Numbered from the stretch's first letter, positions 9,191 to 21,735 are shown. The stretch: DNA of 64,000 nt from Molossus alvarezi (GCA_037176705.1 CM073887.1:27717501-27781500); one strand, 5' to 3'. A program made the numbers and translations. Notes: generated by a model not told the origin, from the sequence alone.

Positions 9191-12100
9191 CTACTTCCAC
9201 GTCTCTGGGACTACCCCATTCTTCAGATTGTTATGTTCATTTATTCCACAAATAAGTGAGATCATATGATACTTATTTTTCTCTGTTTGGCTTGTTTCAC
9301 TTAGGATGATACTTTCCAGTTCCCTCCATGTCCTCACAAAGGATAAAAGATCTTTCTTTCTTACAGCTGCATAGTACTCCATTGTGTATATGTACCATTG
9401 CTTTTTTTTATCCATTCGTCTACTGATGGACATTTGGGCTGTTTCCAGATCTTAGCTATTGTAAATAGTGCTGCTATGAACATGGGGGTACATATATTCT
9501 TTCTAATTGTTGTTTCAGGCCTCTTAGGGTATATTTCTAGAAGTGGGATCACTGGGTCAAATGGAAGTTCAATTTTTAATTTTTTGAGGTAACACCATAG
9601 TGTTTTCCACAGTGGCTGCCCCAGTCTGCATTCCCACCAGCAGTGTTCTAGAGTCCCCTTTTCTCCACACCCTCACCAATACTTGTTGTTTGATGATTTG
9701 TTGATGGCGGCCATTCTGACAGGTGTGAGGTGATACCTCATTGTTGTTTTAATTTGCATCTCTCTGATGATTCGTGATGTTGAGCATTTCTTCATATGTT
9801 TCTTAGCCATTTGTATGTCCCATTTGGAGAGGTGTCTATTTAGTTCCTCTGCCCATTTTTTAATTGGGTTCCTGGTCTTCCTTTTGTTGAGTTGTAGGAG
9901 CACTCTATATATATTGGAAATTAACCCCTTATCTGGTATAACATTGGCAATTATGCTCTCCCATAGAGTGGGTTGCCTTTCCATTTTGATGATTGTATCT
10001 TTTGCTGTGCAGAAGCTTTTTAGTTTGACGTAGTCCCATGTGTTCATTTTCTCCTTTACTACTGTTGCCTTAGGTGATGCATCAGTGAAAATTCTGCTGC
10101 GTATGATGTTTGATTTTGTTGCCTACATTTTCTTCTAGAATTTTTATGGATTCATGAGTCACATTTAAGTCTTTTATCCATTTTCAGTTTATTCTTGTGT
10201 GTGGTGTAAATTGATGGTTTAGTTTAATTTTTTTTTTTTTTGCATGTTGCTGTTGAATTTTCCCAACACCATTTATTAAAGAGGCTGTCTTTACTCCACT
10301 GTACACTCTTGCCACCTTTGTCAAATATTAATTGAGCATATTGCCTTGGGTCCATTTGTGGTTTCTCTGTTCTGTTCCATTGGTCTATATGCCTGTTCTT
10401 GTGTCAGTACCAGGCTGTCTTGATTACAGTGGCATTGTAGTATAACCTGAAATCTGGTAATGTGATCCCTTCAACTTTGTTCTTTTTTTCCAAGATTTCT
10501 GTGGCTATTTGAGATATTTTTTGGTTCCATATGAACTTTTGAAGTATTTGTTCTAGTTCTGTGAAGTATGTCATTGGTATTTTGATGGGGATTGCATTGA
10601 GTCTATAGATTGCTTTGGGTAGAATGGACATTTTAATGATGTTAATTCTTCCAATCCATGAACAGGTATGTGCTTCCACTTTTTTATATTTTCCTCTATT
10701 TTTTTTTTCAATGACTTGTAGTTTTCTGTGAATAGGTCCTTTATTTCTTTAGTTACGTTTATTCCAAGGTATCTTAATTTTTTTGCCACCATGGTAAATG
10801 GGATTGTTTTTTAGTTTCTCTTTCTGTGAGTTCATCACTGGTGTTTAAGAATGCCATCGATTTCTTGACATTAGTTTTGTATCCTATTACTTTACCAAAT
10901 TCATTTATTAAGTCTAGTAAATTTTTGATGTAGTCTTTGGGGTTTTCTACATATAATATCATGTCATCTGCTAATAATGACAGTTTCACTTCCTCCTTTC
11001 TGATTTAGATCCCTTTTATTTTTTCTTCCTGTCTGATTGCTGTGGCTAAGACTTCCAGTAGTATGTTAAATAAGAGTGGCAAAAGTGGGCATCCTTGTTT
11101 TGTTTCTGTTCTTAACAAAAATGCTATTAATTTTTGCCCATTGAGTATGATGTTGGCTGTAGGTCTTTCATATATGGCCTTTATTATGTCGAGATATGAT
11201 CCCTCTATTCCCACATTGCTGAGCGTTTTTATCAGAAATGGGTGCTGGATTTTGTCGAATGCTTTTTCAGCATTTATTGAGATGATCATCTGATTTTTAT
11301 CGTTCATTTTGTTTATGTGGTGTATCACATTTATTGATTTGCGAATATTGTACCAGCCTTGCATCCCTGGGATGAATCCACTTGGTCATGGTGAATAATT
11401 TTTTGATATATTGCTGGATTTGATTTGCTAGTATTTTGTTCAGGATTTTGGCATCTATGTTCATCAGGGATATTGGTCTGTAGTTTTCTTTCTTTGTAAT
11501 GTCTTTTTCTGGTTTTGGAATTAGAATTATGGTGGCTTCATAAAACGAGTTTGGAAGTCTTCCTTCTTCCTGAATTTTTTGAAATAGTTTGAGGAGAATG
11601 GGTGTTAGTTCTTCTTTGAATGTTTGGTAAAATCCCCCCATGAAGCCATTTGGGCCTGGGCTTTTGTTTGCTGGAAGAGTCTTGAGCACATCTTCAATTT
11701 CTTTTGTTGTTATTGGTTTGTTCAAGTTTTCTATCCCTTCCTGGTCCAGTTTTGGGGTACTATGTGTTTCTAGAAATTTGCCCATTTTGCTTAGATTGTC
11801 AAATTTGTTGCCATATACTTGTTCATAATATTTGTTAACAATCCTTTGTATTTCTGTGGTGTCAGTTATTATTTCTCCTCTTTCATTTCTCATTTTGTGT
11901 ATTTGGGTTCTCTTTCTTTGTTTCTTGGTGAGTCTATCTAAGGGTCCATCAATCTTGTTTATCTTTTCATAAAACTAACTTTTTGTTTCATTGATCCTTT
12001 AAATTGTTTTTTTGGTCTCCGTGTCTTTTATTTCTGCTCTGATCGTTACTATTTTCTTCCTTCTACTTGCTCTGGGGTTTTCTCTTTGTTTGCTTTCTAG

Positions 12101-13063
12101 TTCTTTAAGTTGTGAGGTTAAATAGTCTATTAGACATTTTTCTTGCTTCTTGAGGTAGGCCTGTAGTGCTATGAATTTCCCTCTCAGAACTGCTTTTTCT
12201 GCATCCATAGATTTTGTGTTGTTGTGTGTTCATTTTCATTGGTTTCCAGGAAGATTTTAATTTCTTCCTTGATCTCCTTGGTAATCCATTCATTGTTCAA
12301 TAACATGCTATTTAGCCTCCATGTGTTCAAATGTCTTTGCCTGTTCTTGTTGCAATTGATTTCTAGTTTCATGCCGTTGTCATCTGAGAAGATGCTTGAT
12401 ATGATTTCAGTCTTCTTGAACTTGTAGAGATTTAGTTTGAGCCCTAACATGTGGTCTATCTTTGAGAATGTCTCATGTGCACTTGAGAAGAATGTGAATT
12501 GTTCAGTTTTGGCGTATAATTCTCTGTAGATATCTATTAAATCCATTTGATCTAAGCTTCATTCAGAGTCTGTGTTTCCTTGTCAATTTTTTGCCTAGAA
12601 GATCTATCCAGTGATGTGAGCGGGGTATTAAAGTCCCCTGCTATGATGGTATTGCTGTTGATTTCTCTTTTGAAGTCCTCCAAAAGATTTTTAATATATG
12701 TTGGTGCTCCTATATTGGGTGCATATATGTTTACCATGGTTATATCTTCCTGTTGGATAGATCTTTTCCGTATTATGTAGTGGCCTTCTTTGTTTTTAGT
12801 TATGGCCTTCATTTTGAAATCTACTTTATCAGATATGAGTATTGCTACCCCAGCTTTTTTTGCTTTCCATTTGCTTGAAAGATTTTTTTCCATCCCTTCA
12901 CTTTCAACCTATGTGAGTCTTTTGTTGTGAGGTGGATCTCTTGTAAACAACATATATGTGAGTCATGCTTTCTTATCCAGTCAGCTACTCTGTGTCTTTT
13001 TATCGGAACATTCAAACCATTTACATTTAAGGTGATGATTGATATGTACTTATTTATTGCCAT
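9191..13063 (-). pseudogene. L1 ORF2 (endonuclease and reverse transcriptase), decayed
   Basis: On the minus strand the frame starts MAINKYISIITLNVNGLNVP, the usual start of the L1 apurinic-type endonuclease, followed by CCLQEIHLT and AGDFNTPLTSLDRSS. Reverse transcriptase follows: [14 protein letters not shown] near 11.65 kb, the fingers and palm, and [11 protein letters not shown] with the catalytic Asp pair near 10.96 kb. Carboxy-terminal words include [16 protein letters not shown] and KWIYTMEYYAA-like text near 9.4 kb. The reading frame is broken into more than ten overlapping pieces, with junctions near 12.87, 12.2, 11.3, 10.8 and 10.6 kb, so no full protein can be made. Confidence 0.93.
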
Positions 13064-13170
13064 TTTTGTTTAGTATGGTTCTATTGTTCTTCAATTTCTT
13101 CTTCTAATTACAGCAGCCTTTTATGCATATTTTGCAGTGATGGTTTGGTGTTAATATTTTCCCTTAGTCA

Positions 13171-13188
13171 TTTTTTTTTTTTTTTTTT
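13171..13188 (-). repeat. A18 tract between ORF1 and ORF2 of the L1
   Basis: An uninterrupted run of 18 T on the plus strand (A on the L1 strand), placed in the inter-ORF region about 100 bases downstream of the ORF1 end and 110 bases upstream of the ORF2 start. Confidence 0.9.
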
Positions 13189-13283
13189 GTCTAGAAATCT
13201 CTTTATTTGACCTTCTATTTTGAATGATAGCCTTGCTGGAGGGAGTAGTCTTGGATTCAGATCCTTGTTTTTCATGACCTTGA

Positions 13284-14072
13284 TTACTTCATGCCACTCT
13301 CTTCTGGCCTGTGTGTTTCTGTTGAGAGGTCAGCTGAGAGCCTTATGTGGTTTCCTTTGTAGGTAACCTGTTGCTTATTTCTCGCTGCCTTTAGGATTCT
13401 CTCTTTGTCTTTAATTTTTGGCATTTTAATTACTATGTGTCTTGTTGCGTTCTTCTTACTTGGGGCTCTCTGTGCTTCTTGAACTTGAATATCTTCTTCC
13501 TTCACCAAGTTCGAAAAGTTTTCATGACTATTTCTTCAAATATATTCTCTAACCCTTGCCCATTTTCTTCCTCTTTGGGAACTCCTATGATACAAATGTT
13601 GTTACATTTCCAGTTGTCCCACAGTTCTCTTAAGCTGTCTTCCTATTTTTTAATTGTTTTTTCCTTTTGGTTTTCTGATTGGTTGATTTTTTTCTGCCCT
13701 ATCTTCTAATTCACTGATCCAGTCCTCAGCTTCCCCTACTCTGCTGGTTAGTTCTTCCAATGTGTTCTTAATTTCTGTTATGTTATTCTTCATTTCCAAT
13801 TGGTTGGTTTTCAGTGTTTCTATATCTTTACTTATGGTACTGATGTCCTTATTCATGCTGTTGAGCTTCCTCAAGATCATGGCTCTGAACTCTACCTCTG
13901 ATAATTTGCTTAGCTGCATTTCATTGATCTCATCTTCGATAGAGTTCTCTTGTTCTTTCATTTGGGATTTGTTTCTTTGTTTCACCAATTTGGCTACCTC
14001 AGTGGGTTTTGGATCCTGCCAAATTTTTCCTGTGGGTGTTGATGTTCTGCTGTTTGTGGCTCCCTCTACCAT
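13284..14072 (-). pseudogene. L1 ORF1 (RNA-binding protein), frameshifted
   Basis: The amino-terminal piece (14072-13650) contains KQRNKSQMKEQ and a heptad-rich coiled coil ending in AEDWISELEDRAEKN. The carboxy-terminal piece (13508-13284) contains HIVIKMPKIKDKERILKAAR and RLSADLSTETHR, the conserved end of L1 ORF1. The pieces are in different frames, with the shift between 13650 and 13508. The start at 14072 is simply the first Met of the open stretch; the true start is uncertain. Confidence 0.88.
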
Positions 14073-14820
14073 GTTTGGATGAGCCTGGGTGGGCCCACAT
14101 TAAACACCACTGTCAAGTCTTACTTTCCTGGGTAGATTTGCAAGCCCAGGAAATGTTCAGTTATCCTCTCGCTTTTTTCTGGTGGCTAGTAGTCTCAGTT
14201 ACTAAGTGCCTTGGAATGTAGTAACCCTGGTGTTCTGTATAAGAGGATTTCCAGAGGGTGGAATACATGCTGGTTATTAATGAGCCTCAATTTGCATTTT
14301 TTTTGCCTCACCTGGGAAAGGCTAAATCTCCATGGGGGCGGTGGTAGGGGGAGGCTGCTGCTTTTCCCCACAGCTCTGGGAAGGAGCACATTGGACCCCA
14401 TCCTTTGTGGCCACAACTGAGCAAAAACTCTGAGTGCCCTCCAAATCCCAGGTGTCCCCAAAGAGTTCCAGCCCAGTTTGCCCTCCCTCTGCCTAAGCCC
14501 CCAGGTGAGTGGCTGTGGCTATTTTAGTGCTCTGTCCCAGCTCTATGCGCTGTGGAGTCTTTATTTCCCAAGGGCGCTGCTCACAGCTAAGACTGCTGCG
14601 GTACTTGGGCTTCCAGCCCTCCACCCTGTTGCGCCTTCACAGATCCTACCAGTGTCCCTGGTTATATGGTCCTGTCCTACTGCTTTCCTGTTGCCTTTTT
14701 CCAATGATTTGTCTTTATTTTAGTTGTAATTCCCGTTTGGTCCTGGGAGATTGTGTGCATAGCTTCTATTCACTCCACCTCCATTTTTTGTATCCTCTAT
14801 GCCTATGGTGTGCACAGCTG

Positions 14821-15200
14821 GGTCACACAGGCCTTCCTGGTGCCCCAGCACCCTGCATGTCCAGAGGGTAACTAGATGGCACAGTCCCTTTGGGGACCTG
14901 GCTCTATGCTTATGTTATGGGCTGCTGGGTCACACAGGCCTCTCTGGTCCTTCAGGACCCCACACGTCCTGGGTGTAACTAGATCACATAGTCTCTCCTG
15001 GGTCGCACAGGATTCTGGTGCTTCAGCACCCCGCAGGTCCCAGGGGTAACTGGATTGCACAGTCCCTGCTTGGTCGCACAGGCCTCTCTGGTGCCCCTGC
15101 ACCCTGCAGGTCTCGCTGAGGGGCAGTTGGATAGCACCAGTCTCTCTAGGGCTCCGGCTTCCCACTGCGCTTGTGGGCTACTGGACCACACAGGCCTCTG
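14821..15200 (-). repeat. Tandem monomers in the L1 5' region
   Basis: The word ggtcacacagg, or a close variant, starts at 14821, 14928, 15001, 15072 and 15184. Each is followed by ctggtgcc-like text, a caccctgcaggtc-like block and, in most, taactggat..cacagtc. Spacings are 107, 73, 71 and 112 bases, so units are about 72 bases with two longer variants. On the L1 strand this lies upstream of ORF1, where rodent L1s carry promoter monomers. Confidence 0.85.
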
Positions 15201-15859
15201 TGGAGCCCCAGGTCCTGCCACTGTGGTGGGGAGTGCTGCTGACCTGTGGGCTCAAGTCCTGCTCAGCTTTTGTTGTAGTTTTTGGGGATGGGTCTCAGCT
15301 GCTGGTCTGTGCTTCTGTTGCCTGGGGATGGATGTCTGTTCCCCAGATTCTGTTGCTGGGGGTATATCTTGACTCTGATCAGGCTGCTACTGTGGGGGAT
15401 GGTGCTGGGCTCTGGGCTGTCCGTGGCTTCTGTGACCAGCACCTTGGGAACTCCACTACTGTGCATCAGTCTGTGTTGTCACAGAGTGTCCACTGGTCTG
15501 ATGGGGCCAGGTGCGCTGGTGTGCTCAGGTTGCTGGGCCCTAGCTCTCCCACTGCCTCCTCCCAGAGAAGACCCGGGATCTTCCAAAATGGTTGGACCTC
15601 CCTGTGGTGCAGGGAGAAGCGCCCTGAAGGGCTGCTTACTGAGGTAGCCGGCTGCTCCGTCCACAGAACAGGAAACTTCTGCTCTGCGTCTCTGCACCGC
15701 TCAGGTTTGGTCGTCCACCTTCACATCCACTCACACTTTCTCACACACTCACCCTCCCTCTGGTCTTGCCAGACACTATATTCCCTAGTTTTTAAGGTGT
15801 AGGTTTGAAATCTGGTCTGATTTCCATTCTTAATTATATATTTTATAGTTAAAACTTGT

Positions 15860-15932
15860 GTTTATTCAGCTATTATAATGAGTATTAAATGAGATAATGC
15901 ATATAAAGTACTTGCAAACTCTATCTAGACTA
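15860..15932 (+). mobile_element. MIR fragment
   Basis: Contains gagtattaaatgagataatg and cataaagtacttgcaaac-like text, the MIR 3' core. Short and diverged. Confidence 0.55.
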
Positions 15933-17192
15933 TTGGTTTTCAGTATCATATTTCTATTATGAAAAATAAGAATTTTTCATGAAAGCTTTATTGACTATGA
16001 GTGGGTACATTTTAGAAATATGAAGATTACCTAAAGCAAAGATGCGGGGGGAGAGGGGGAGAATGGCACTTAAGTAAAATGTAAGTATGTGGGTGAGCAG
16101 TAGAATAAATTAGAAAATTAGAAAGAGTATAGACTTTATTTTGAATATAGGATTATTTTAGTATACACAATGGAAGATTTGATTACATGGGGAAACACAT
16201 GATGACAAAGTCAGTATGAAGATGTCATGTTTTAAGTGAGGTGGCATTTAATTAATCACAATAACATAATTTTCAGAATATAGAAGTGTGTGTATATATG
16301 AGACTGATTATTCCATAGAAAATTCTTGGGTGCAAATGTATCTATAGATCATTTGCAACAACTATGGTTGGAAACTACTGCTGATGATGCAGAACACTGA
16401 AGATTTTGCTCATGGGAACTATGTCATCAGGTTTGCAAATGAGAAGGGGTGCTGTGTCCATCATTGAGGGATGTTTTGTAAAATGGTGGGGGAGAAGGTG
16501 AGACTATAGGTATCATTAATTAGAGGCCATTTCAGTGGTTTGGAGAAGGGATATATATCAGTTTGTATCTTCATAGGAAACAAAAGGTACAATCTGCTGA
16601 GATTTTAGTAAAGGAAATAATGACTGAGATGTTGGTAAAGATAAAGCAACCAACAGTTAGCACTAGCAAGAGGGGGAAGCCATTACTACTCTTCAGCCTT
16701 AAGATCCTTTTATTTGTAAGATATCTTGAGAGTCTGACTGAGGGCTGGAATCATGGAAGAAGCTGTATTCATGAAGCAAAGTAGCATCCAACGGAACCAC
16801 ACCCAAGTAGAACAAATGGGGGAAATATAATCTCAACTCTCTCTCTTCCCAATCTTCAAATCCTCCTGTTGCCTCCAAACCTAACACAGCCAGAAGCAAG
16901 GAAAACTTTCTAGAGGTGAAACCTCTGGGACACTGAGAAAGGCAAAGAAGAATATAGACTAGACCTAGGGGGGCAAACTGAGAAGAGCCACAACACAATG
17001 AAAAGAGTCTAAATGAGGACAATGGCAATGAGTATGGAGAAGGGAGAATAATTACAAAAACTTTTTTTTATGATGTAGAATACACAGGACTTGAATATAT
17101 CACTTACATCCCGGAGGACTCTACTAATACATATGATAAAATATTTTATTGAAAACATATGATGACAGTCACTATAATGCCAGTCATATTTT
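15933..17192. other. Unassigned sequence
   Basis: No gene or repeat could be assigned. The stretch 16430-16560 is GA-rich and may be an old repeat, but I cannot name it. Confidence 0.45.
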
Positions 17193-17208
17193 AAAAGAAC
17201 TGGCATTT

Positions 17209-17380
17209 GCCCTGGCCAGTGGATGGGTGTTGTCCCTTGCACCAAAAGGTTGCTGATGCTGGCTGGGTCCCTTCTGCAGGGGCTGTGCAGGAGGCAGCTG
17301 ATGGATGTTCTGCCCTCTCATCAATGTTTCTCTTCCTCCTTCTCCCTTTCTCTCTAAAAAATCAATAAAAATATCTTAAA
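17209..17380 (+). mobile_element. VES-type SINE, plus strand, shortened head
   Basis: Starts gccctggccagtggatgggt, continues through ggaggcagctgatggatg and the CT-rich part, and ends ctaaaaaatcaataaaaat. A 16-base duplication, aaaagaactg(g/t)cattt, flanks it at 17193-17208 and 17381-17396 with one difference. The tRNA-like head is shorter than in neighbouring copies. Confidence 0.92.
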
Positions 17381-18319
17381 AAAAGAACTGTCATTTAATC
17401 AACATAGAATAATTTATTTAAAAATAGTTGTATGTGTATGTATGAGATATTGATTGTTCCAATGGGTGCACGTGAGAAGAAAGATCTTGTAGCAATATTT
17501 AGATTTCCTGCTTGAAAACCTAGGTGAATAGTGGAAATGTTTCCCTAGAAAAGAATTACAGAAGGCAGAGCAGGGAAGAAGAAGGGCTGGAGTTGGAGTT
17601 AAGAAGGGAGGTCAATAATTTGCATGAGGTTTATTTTAATGATTAAAATTGCTATTTTATTATACTCTGGTTGGGTTAACCTAATTCCCAAAGGCTTCAA
17701 AGTCAATACTGCTGTAAAGTTGCAGTATTAAGTTATTTGGAAAAAGGGATAGCATACAGGTCCACAGTGTAACATAACAATTTCACAGCTAGTCATCACT
17801 TACTGTGAAAAAAATACCTCTGCAGTGAAAATTATCCTCCCACCTGGTCCAGACAACTGCAGAGAAAACTGTCTTGCCTAGATATGTGGCTCCAGGGTCT
17901 CAGATTCCCTGGCAACAACTACAGAGAGCTTCTGAATGTAATATGAGGAAACTAAACTATAATTTTATGACATTTGACAGTTCTGTTGGACTCAGCAGTG
18001 TGTTAAAAAAATGGCATATTGTTTGACCCAAACAATTTTTTCTGCTTCATTTGTTTGAAGTTGTTTATTGATGCCGTGACCCTTAAAAGCACTGCCCCCC
18101 TTTTATATTATCAATTACTCTTTAATGAACAGCTTTGTGGACAAATATTTTCCACTATGCCAGTTATTTTTCTATAGTAAACTTAAAAAAATCAAATCAT
18201 TACCTCAATGACTATGGTAATTCCTCAAGTATTTTGCATGTATTACAAGTTATAAAAATCTTTACTTGAAACATTGTATTTCCATTTAAACTTGCATTTT
18301 AGACTTCAATTTTCACTTA

Positions 18320-18660
18320 TTTTTTTTTTTTTACAACTGGGTTTTCTTTTTTTGTGATTTCTTTATGTTTCTTCTCATTTACTGAGATCTTGGTGCTTTT
18401 ATGACTCTATATATTATATATTAATCATATCTCTTGCAAATGTTTAATAGTTTATTATATTTCAAATGGTATTTTTGATATTCAAGAAATTTTGTTGCTT
18501 AACAAAACATATTACTCTATTTTTGTTATTTCTTTCATTGCTTATATCTTAAAAATTCATCTTCTACTGAGACCAGTGTCTATTTTTATATTCTTTTTAA
18601 TTTAATTTAATTTTATTTTTATAATGTTTAACACACATCCTTCCAGACTTGTTTTTGGTT
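18320..18660 (-). mobile_element. Probable old L1 ORF2 fragment
   Basis: On the plus strand, tctttatgtttcttctcatt, atatctcttgcaaatgttt and gatattcaagaaattttgtt resemble the inverted ORF2 carboxy-terminal half of ancient L1s. No open frame remains. The call rests on word similarity only. Confidence 0.45.
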
Positions 18661-18664
18661 CATA

Positions 18665-18845
18665 TGCCAAATAAAGCAAGTAACTTAACCTCTTTATGCA
18701 TCAGGTTTTTCCCCCATAAAATGTAAATGGTAACAGTACATAGCTTAGAGGAGAATTGTTGTGAGACTTAAGTTACTACATGTAAAGTGCTTAGAGTAGG
18801 GTCAGATACATAGTAGATATTTAATAAATGTTAACTGTTAATATT
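18665..18845 (+). mobile_element. MIR relic
   Basis: Shows aagtaacttaacctctttat, a diverged atgtaaatggtaacagta, tgtgagacttaagt, tgtaaagtgcttagagta and tagatatttaataaatgtta in MIR order. Confidence 0.85.
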
Positions 18846-19306
18846 CACAACCACTCGCCTAAATTCTAAAATCTAGATATCTCTGGACATTGAAAATTTT
18901 TTTCCCAACTCATTTGGCATAAAACATGACCTGAACTGACATGAGGCTTGTTTTATTATACTTGGTGTGAATCTTCATATATATTACTGCAGAATTATTG
19001 CTGTGTTTGATTTCAGGGTGCTGAACCAGACTCCAGTGGGTATATTATATAAAATACTACATTATATACCCTATATTGAATTTCTAAATGAATAAAATGT
19101 TTTAGGATGTAGTTAGTCCCTGAATCCAGGCTGTACTAGCAGTTAATCAGCAGTAAATGTCAGGAATCGTATTCTGTGTTCTATTATTTTACTTAATCAG
19201 TGTAATGATTCAATCACATATTCATTCATTGAACTAGTAGTTTCCAGAATCAACAAATAGGTCCTATTCAGGGTGTTTGGTATGTATCATTGACAAAGCA
19301 CATTAA

Positions 19307-19333
19307 TTTCTCTTTCTCTCTCTCTCTCTCTCG
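19307..19333. repeat. (CT)n tract
   Basis: Short, nearly pure ct run. Confidence 0.9.
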
Positions 19334-19941
19334 AAAACATTTTATCTCTTTGGAGACTATATCACCACGGTGTGTTACAATTAATAAAATTACTTTTGGG
19401 GGAGGTGAGAAATAATACTGTATTAAAGTGTAAGTGGCTTTGGATGAGGTCAGAACCACACGTGCAAGGATTCTACACCTACAGACAACAACAGCTGGCT
19501 AGATGGCCCAGACCCAGGATTCAGAACTCCTGACAATTGTGAACTCCTGACAATCCCAAACTTCATGGAAAACTCAAGATTCGAGCTTGAGGGGAGGGAC
19601 AGGCACGAAGCTTCTGGAGGTGCCTTTGGGTGTCTAGACTGAAGTTTTGAAATACAGTTCTTTCTCTAACCGATAAGCACAATTAAAAAAAAAAGGTCAC
19701 AAGTTCAACAACAGGTTTACAACAATGTCTTCAGCTTTAATTCAAAACTGTAGGTTTCTTTTTTGAAATTATTTTCCTGAGCCTTTTATTTTACCATATA
19801 TTGTAAACTTTTATGTTAAAGAAAAAGTTATACATTTACAAATTGTGACATTTTTAAGAGAAAAAAAGACTAGAATTGCACACGTATCTTGATTTCAAAA
19901 ACAATAAAACAGATTGAGGAAAATAATTTTAATTGTATTTT

Positions 19942-20133
19942 TTTTCTTTATTGAGTTTAGAGAGAGAGAGAAAGGGAGAGGGAGATAGAAATATCAATGA
20001 GAGAGAACATCGATTGGCTGCCTTCTGCATGCCCCCCAGCCCACAACCTGGGCATGTGCCCTGACTGGGAATCAAACCGATGACCTCTTGGTGCATGGGT
20101 CCATGCTCAACCACTGAGCCACACTGGCTGGGC
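19942..20133 (-). mobile_element. VES-type SINE, minus strand
   Basis: Plus-strand order is T-run, ctttattgagtttagagaga, GA block, tRNA-like head ending ccacactggctgggc. Flanks ttttaattgtatttt (19927) and actttcattgcatttt (20135) are similar, suggesting a diverged target-site duplication. It lies against a MIR relic on the right. Confidence 0.88.
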
Positions 20134-20149
20134 ACTTTCATTGCATTTT

Positions 20150-20240
20150 ACAGGGGGAAGTGAAGTTCAGAGAGATGAAGATATATTGATGAAGTTATAG
20201 TAAATGGCAAAACTGGAGTTAGAACCTTTTGAACAGCCAC
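20150..20240 (-). mobile_element. MIR fragment beside a SINE
   Basis: gaagtgaagttcagagagat, then aaatggcaaaactggagtta, matches the reverse complement of MIR. A second, separate MIR-like piece lies at 20545-20645. Confidence 0.6.
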
Positions 20241-20544
20241 TGTTTCCACAGGTCGCTCTCTTTCCACTGCTGTTTTTTTGTCTGTTGGAAAGATTCCTAA
20301 GAGAATAGATATTCTCCCCCACGCCCCACCCTTCCCTCTCTCCATTCTTGTCCCAGTCACTAAAGTCAACTACACATAATTGAATGTTCACTATATCTGT
20401 ACAGTTCACAGCTCAGGAAGTCCTGTTTAGAGCTGTTACAACCATTACTATACTTTTATATCATAATTTCACTCTCCTTTCTTTTCTCATAAAATCTGCT
20501 CATGTGAGAGGTAAGACAGAAATCATTAACCTTTTTTTTTTTTT

Positions 20545-20645
20545 CGAGTGAGAGAAGATGGCTAGGTTAAATGAATTGCTTAAGCCATAGAGGACATCAG
20601 TACGAGTGTCAGATGCAGAAGCAAGGTTGTGACCCTCTAAGCTCT
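20545..20645 (-). mobile_element. MIR fragment
   Basis: taaatgaattgcttaagcca, then gaagcaaggttgtgaccctc, resembles the reverse complement of MIR. Weak. Confidence 0.45.
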
Positions 20646-21451
20646 TTCCGCATGGAATTAAAGTTGACTTGGAAAATCAGGAATTTTCTATTATGGTCTT
20701 TCCTTAGGAAATATATTTGTCAGTGTTTTCTTCCATAACAGTTTTAAAAATACAGAGTTGGGAAGTAGTCTACTATAAAGATTAAGAACTATGACTCAAA
20801 AAAAAAAAAATCAGAAAATTATCTCCCTGTTGTGAATGTTTCACTTTGTGTTGTCCTTAATTCTATACCTATAAATGGAGTCAACTAATGTACTAAAGTA
20901 ATTTGAGGATATATGCATTATCACAACATCTAGGTGGAAATACTGAAGGCAGATCATTCCTATTACTGTTATAGCCGAATACTAGGAGCATTTGCTTAAG
21001 AACAATTCCCACTCAGATGACAAGGAACTGACATATGTTCAGGTAAATCAGAGTCTCTACTTTCCAGATACTTTTATTTTAGGAGAAAATCATACATGCA
21101 CTCTTTCATGTGGCTTTACACAGGGTTTCCTTTTCTTTTTCACAAGAAATATGTCCATTTCAAGATACCTTTTCCTCATCCATTTCTTTACTTGTAAACA
21201 AAAGCAGTTCCTTTGTGACCATTTCTATGTCACTCACCAGCATTGTAGATAGAACAACTGAAAAATGAGCATAAGAACATGGGACGGGCCACCTGTCCCA
21301 TAGAGTAAGGATGTTTAATGACAGAAGAACAAACTGCAGCCAAGTCAAAATAACATTAACATTTGGATCACATATTATGCAATAAATCAATTTATGGCTA
21401 ACATATCTGATGAATATAAGGACTCCTATTATTTGTTTACATTGTTTATTT

Positions 21452-21735
21452 ATTTTTAATTAATTATTTTTTGTTACAGATGTTTCTCCTTTTCCCTCCT
21501 AGACACCCTCCTCCCAATTACGCCCCCCCCCCCGCCCCGGCATTTTTGTCTATTGGTTTTGTGTATATGCAAATAAGTTCTTTAGTTTACCTCTTCCCTC
21601 CCCACCTCCCCAGGTTTGTCAGTCTGAAGCACACTCCTTTCTATATCTCTGTGTCTATTTTGTTCATCAGCTTATTTTGTTCATTATATTCCGCAAATAA
21701 GTGAGATCATGTGGTATTTGTCTTTCTCTGATTGG
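21452..21735 (-). mobile_element. 5'-truncated young L1, minus strand
   Basis: Begins with ttgttacagatgtttctcct, the same 3' end as the L1 at 9.0 kb, and stops after about 280 bases at ttctctgattgg. A direct repeat ttacattgttt(a/g)ttt at 21437-21451 and 21736-21750 marks the insertion. It keeps only the 3' UTR and possibly the last ORF2 codons. Confidence 0.92.

Larger units (their letters stand above)
8997..15795 (-). mobile_element. Near-full-length L1, minus strand
   Basis: The 3' end is at the left (T-run at 8997, then ttgttacagatgtttctcct, shared with L1 ends at 21.47 and 34.25 kb). ORF2 runs about 13063 to 9191, ORF1 about 14072 to 13284, and a long GC-richer 5' region with tandem monomers reaches about 15.79 kb. 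Total length is about 6.8 kb, so this is close to complete. Both ORFs contain frameshifts and stops, so it is not autonomous. A tagttttt-like word occurs at both edges (about 8993 and 15786), but the T-run makes a target-site duplication uncertain. The exact 5' end is not defined. Confidence 0.92.

Noticed and set aside
15173..15802. 209-codon plus-strand open frame
   Set aside because: It lies antisense across the GC-rich 5' region of the inverted L1, has no recognisable domain, and overlaps other long frames there, as expected from few stop codons.
16970..16990. ggggggcaaactgaga, reminiscent of a bat nhAT end
   Set aside because: Only a few bases match and no inverted partner exists nearby.
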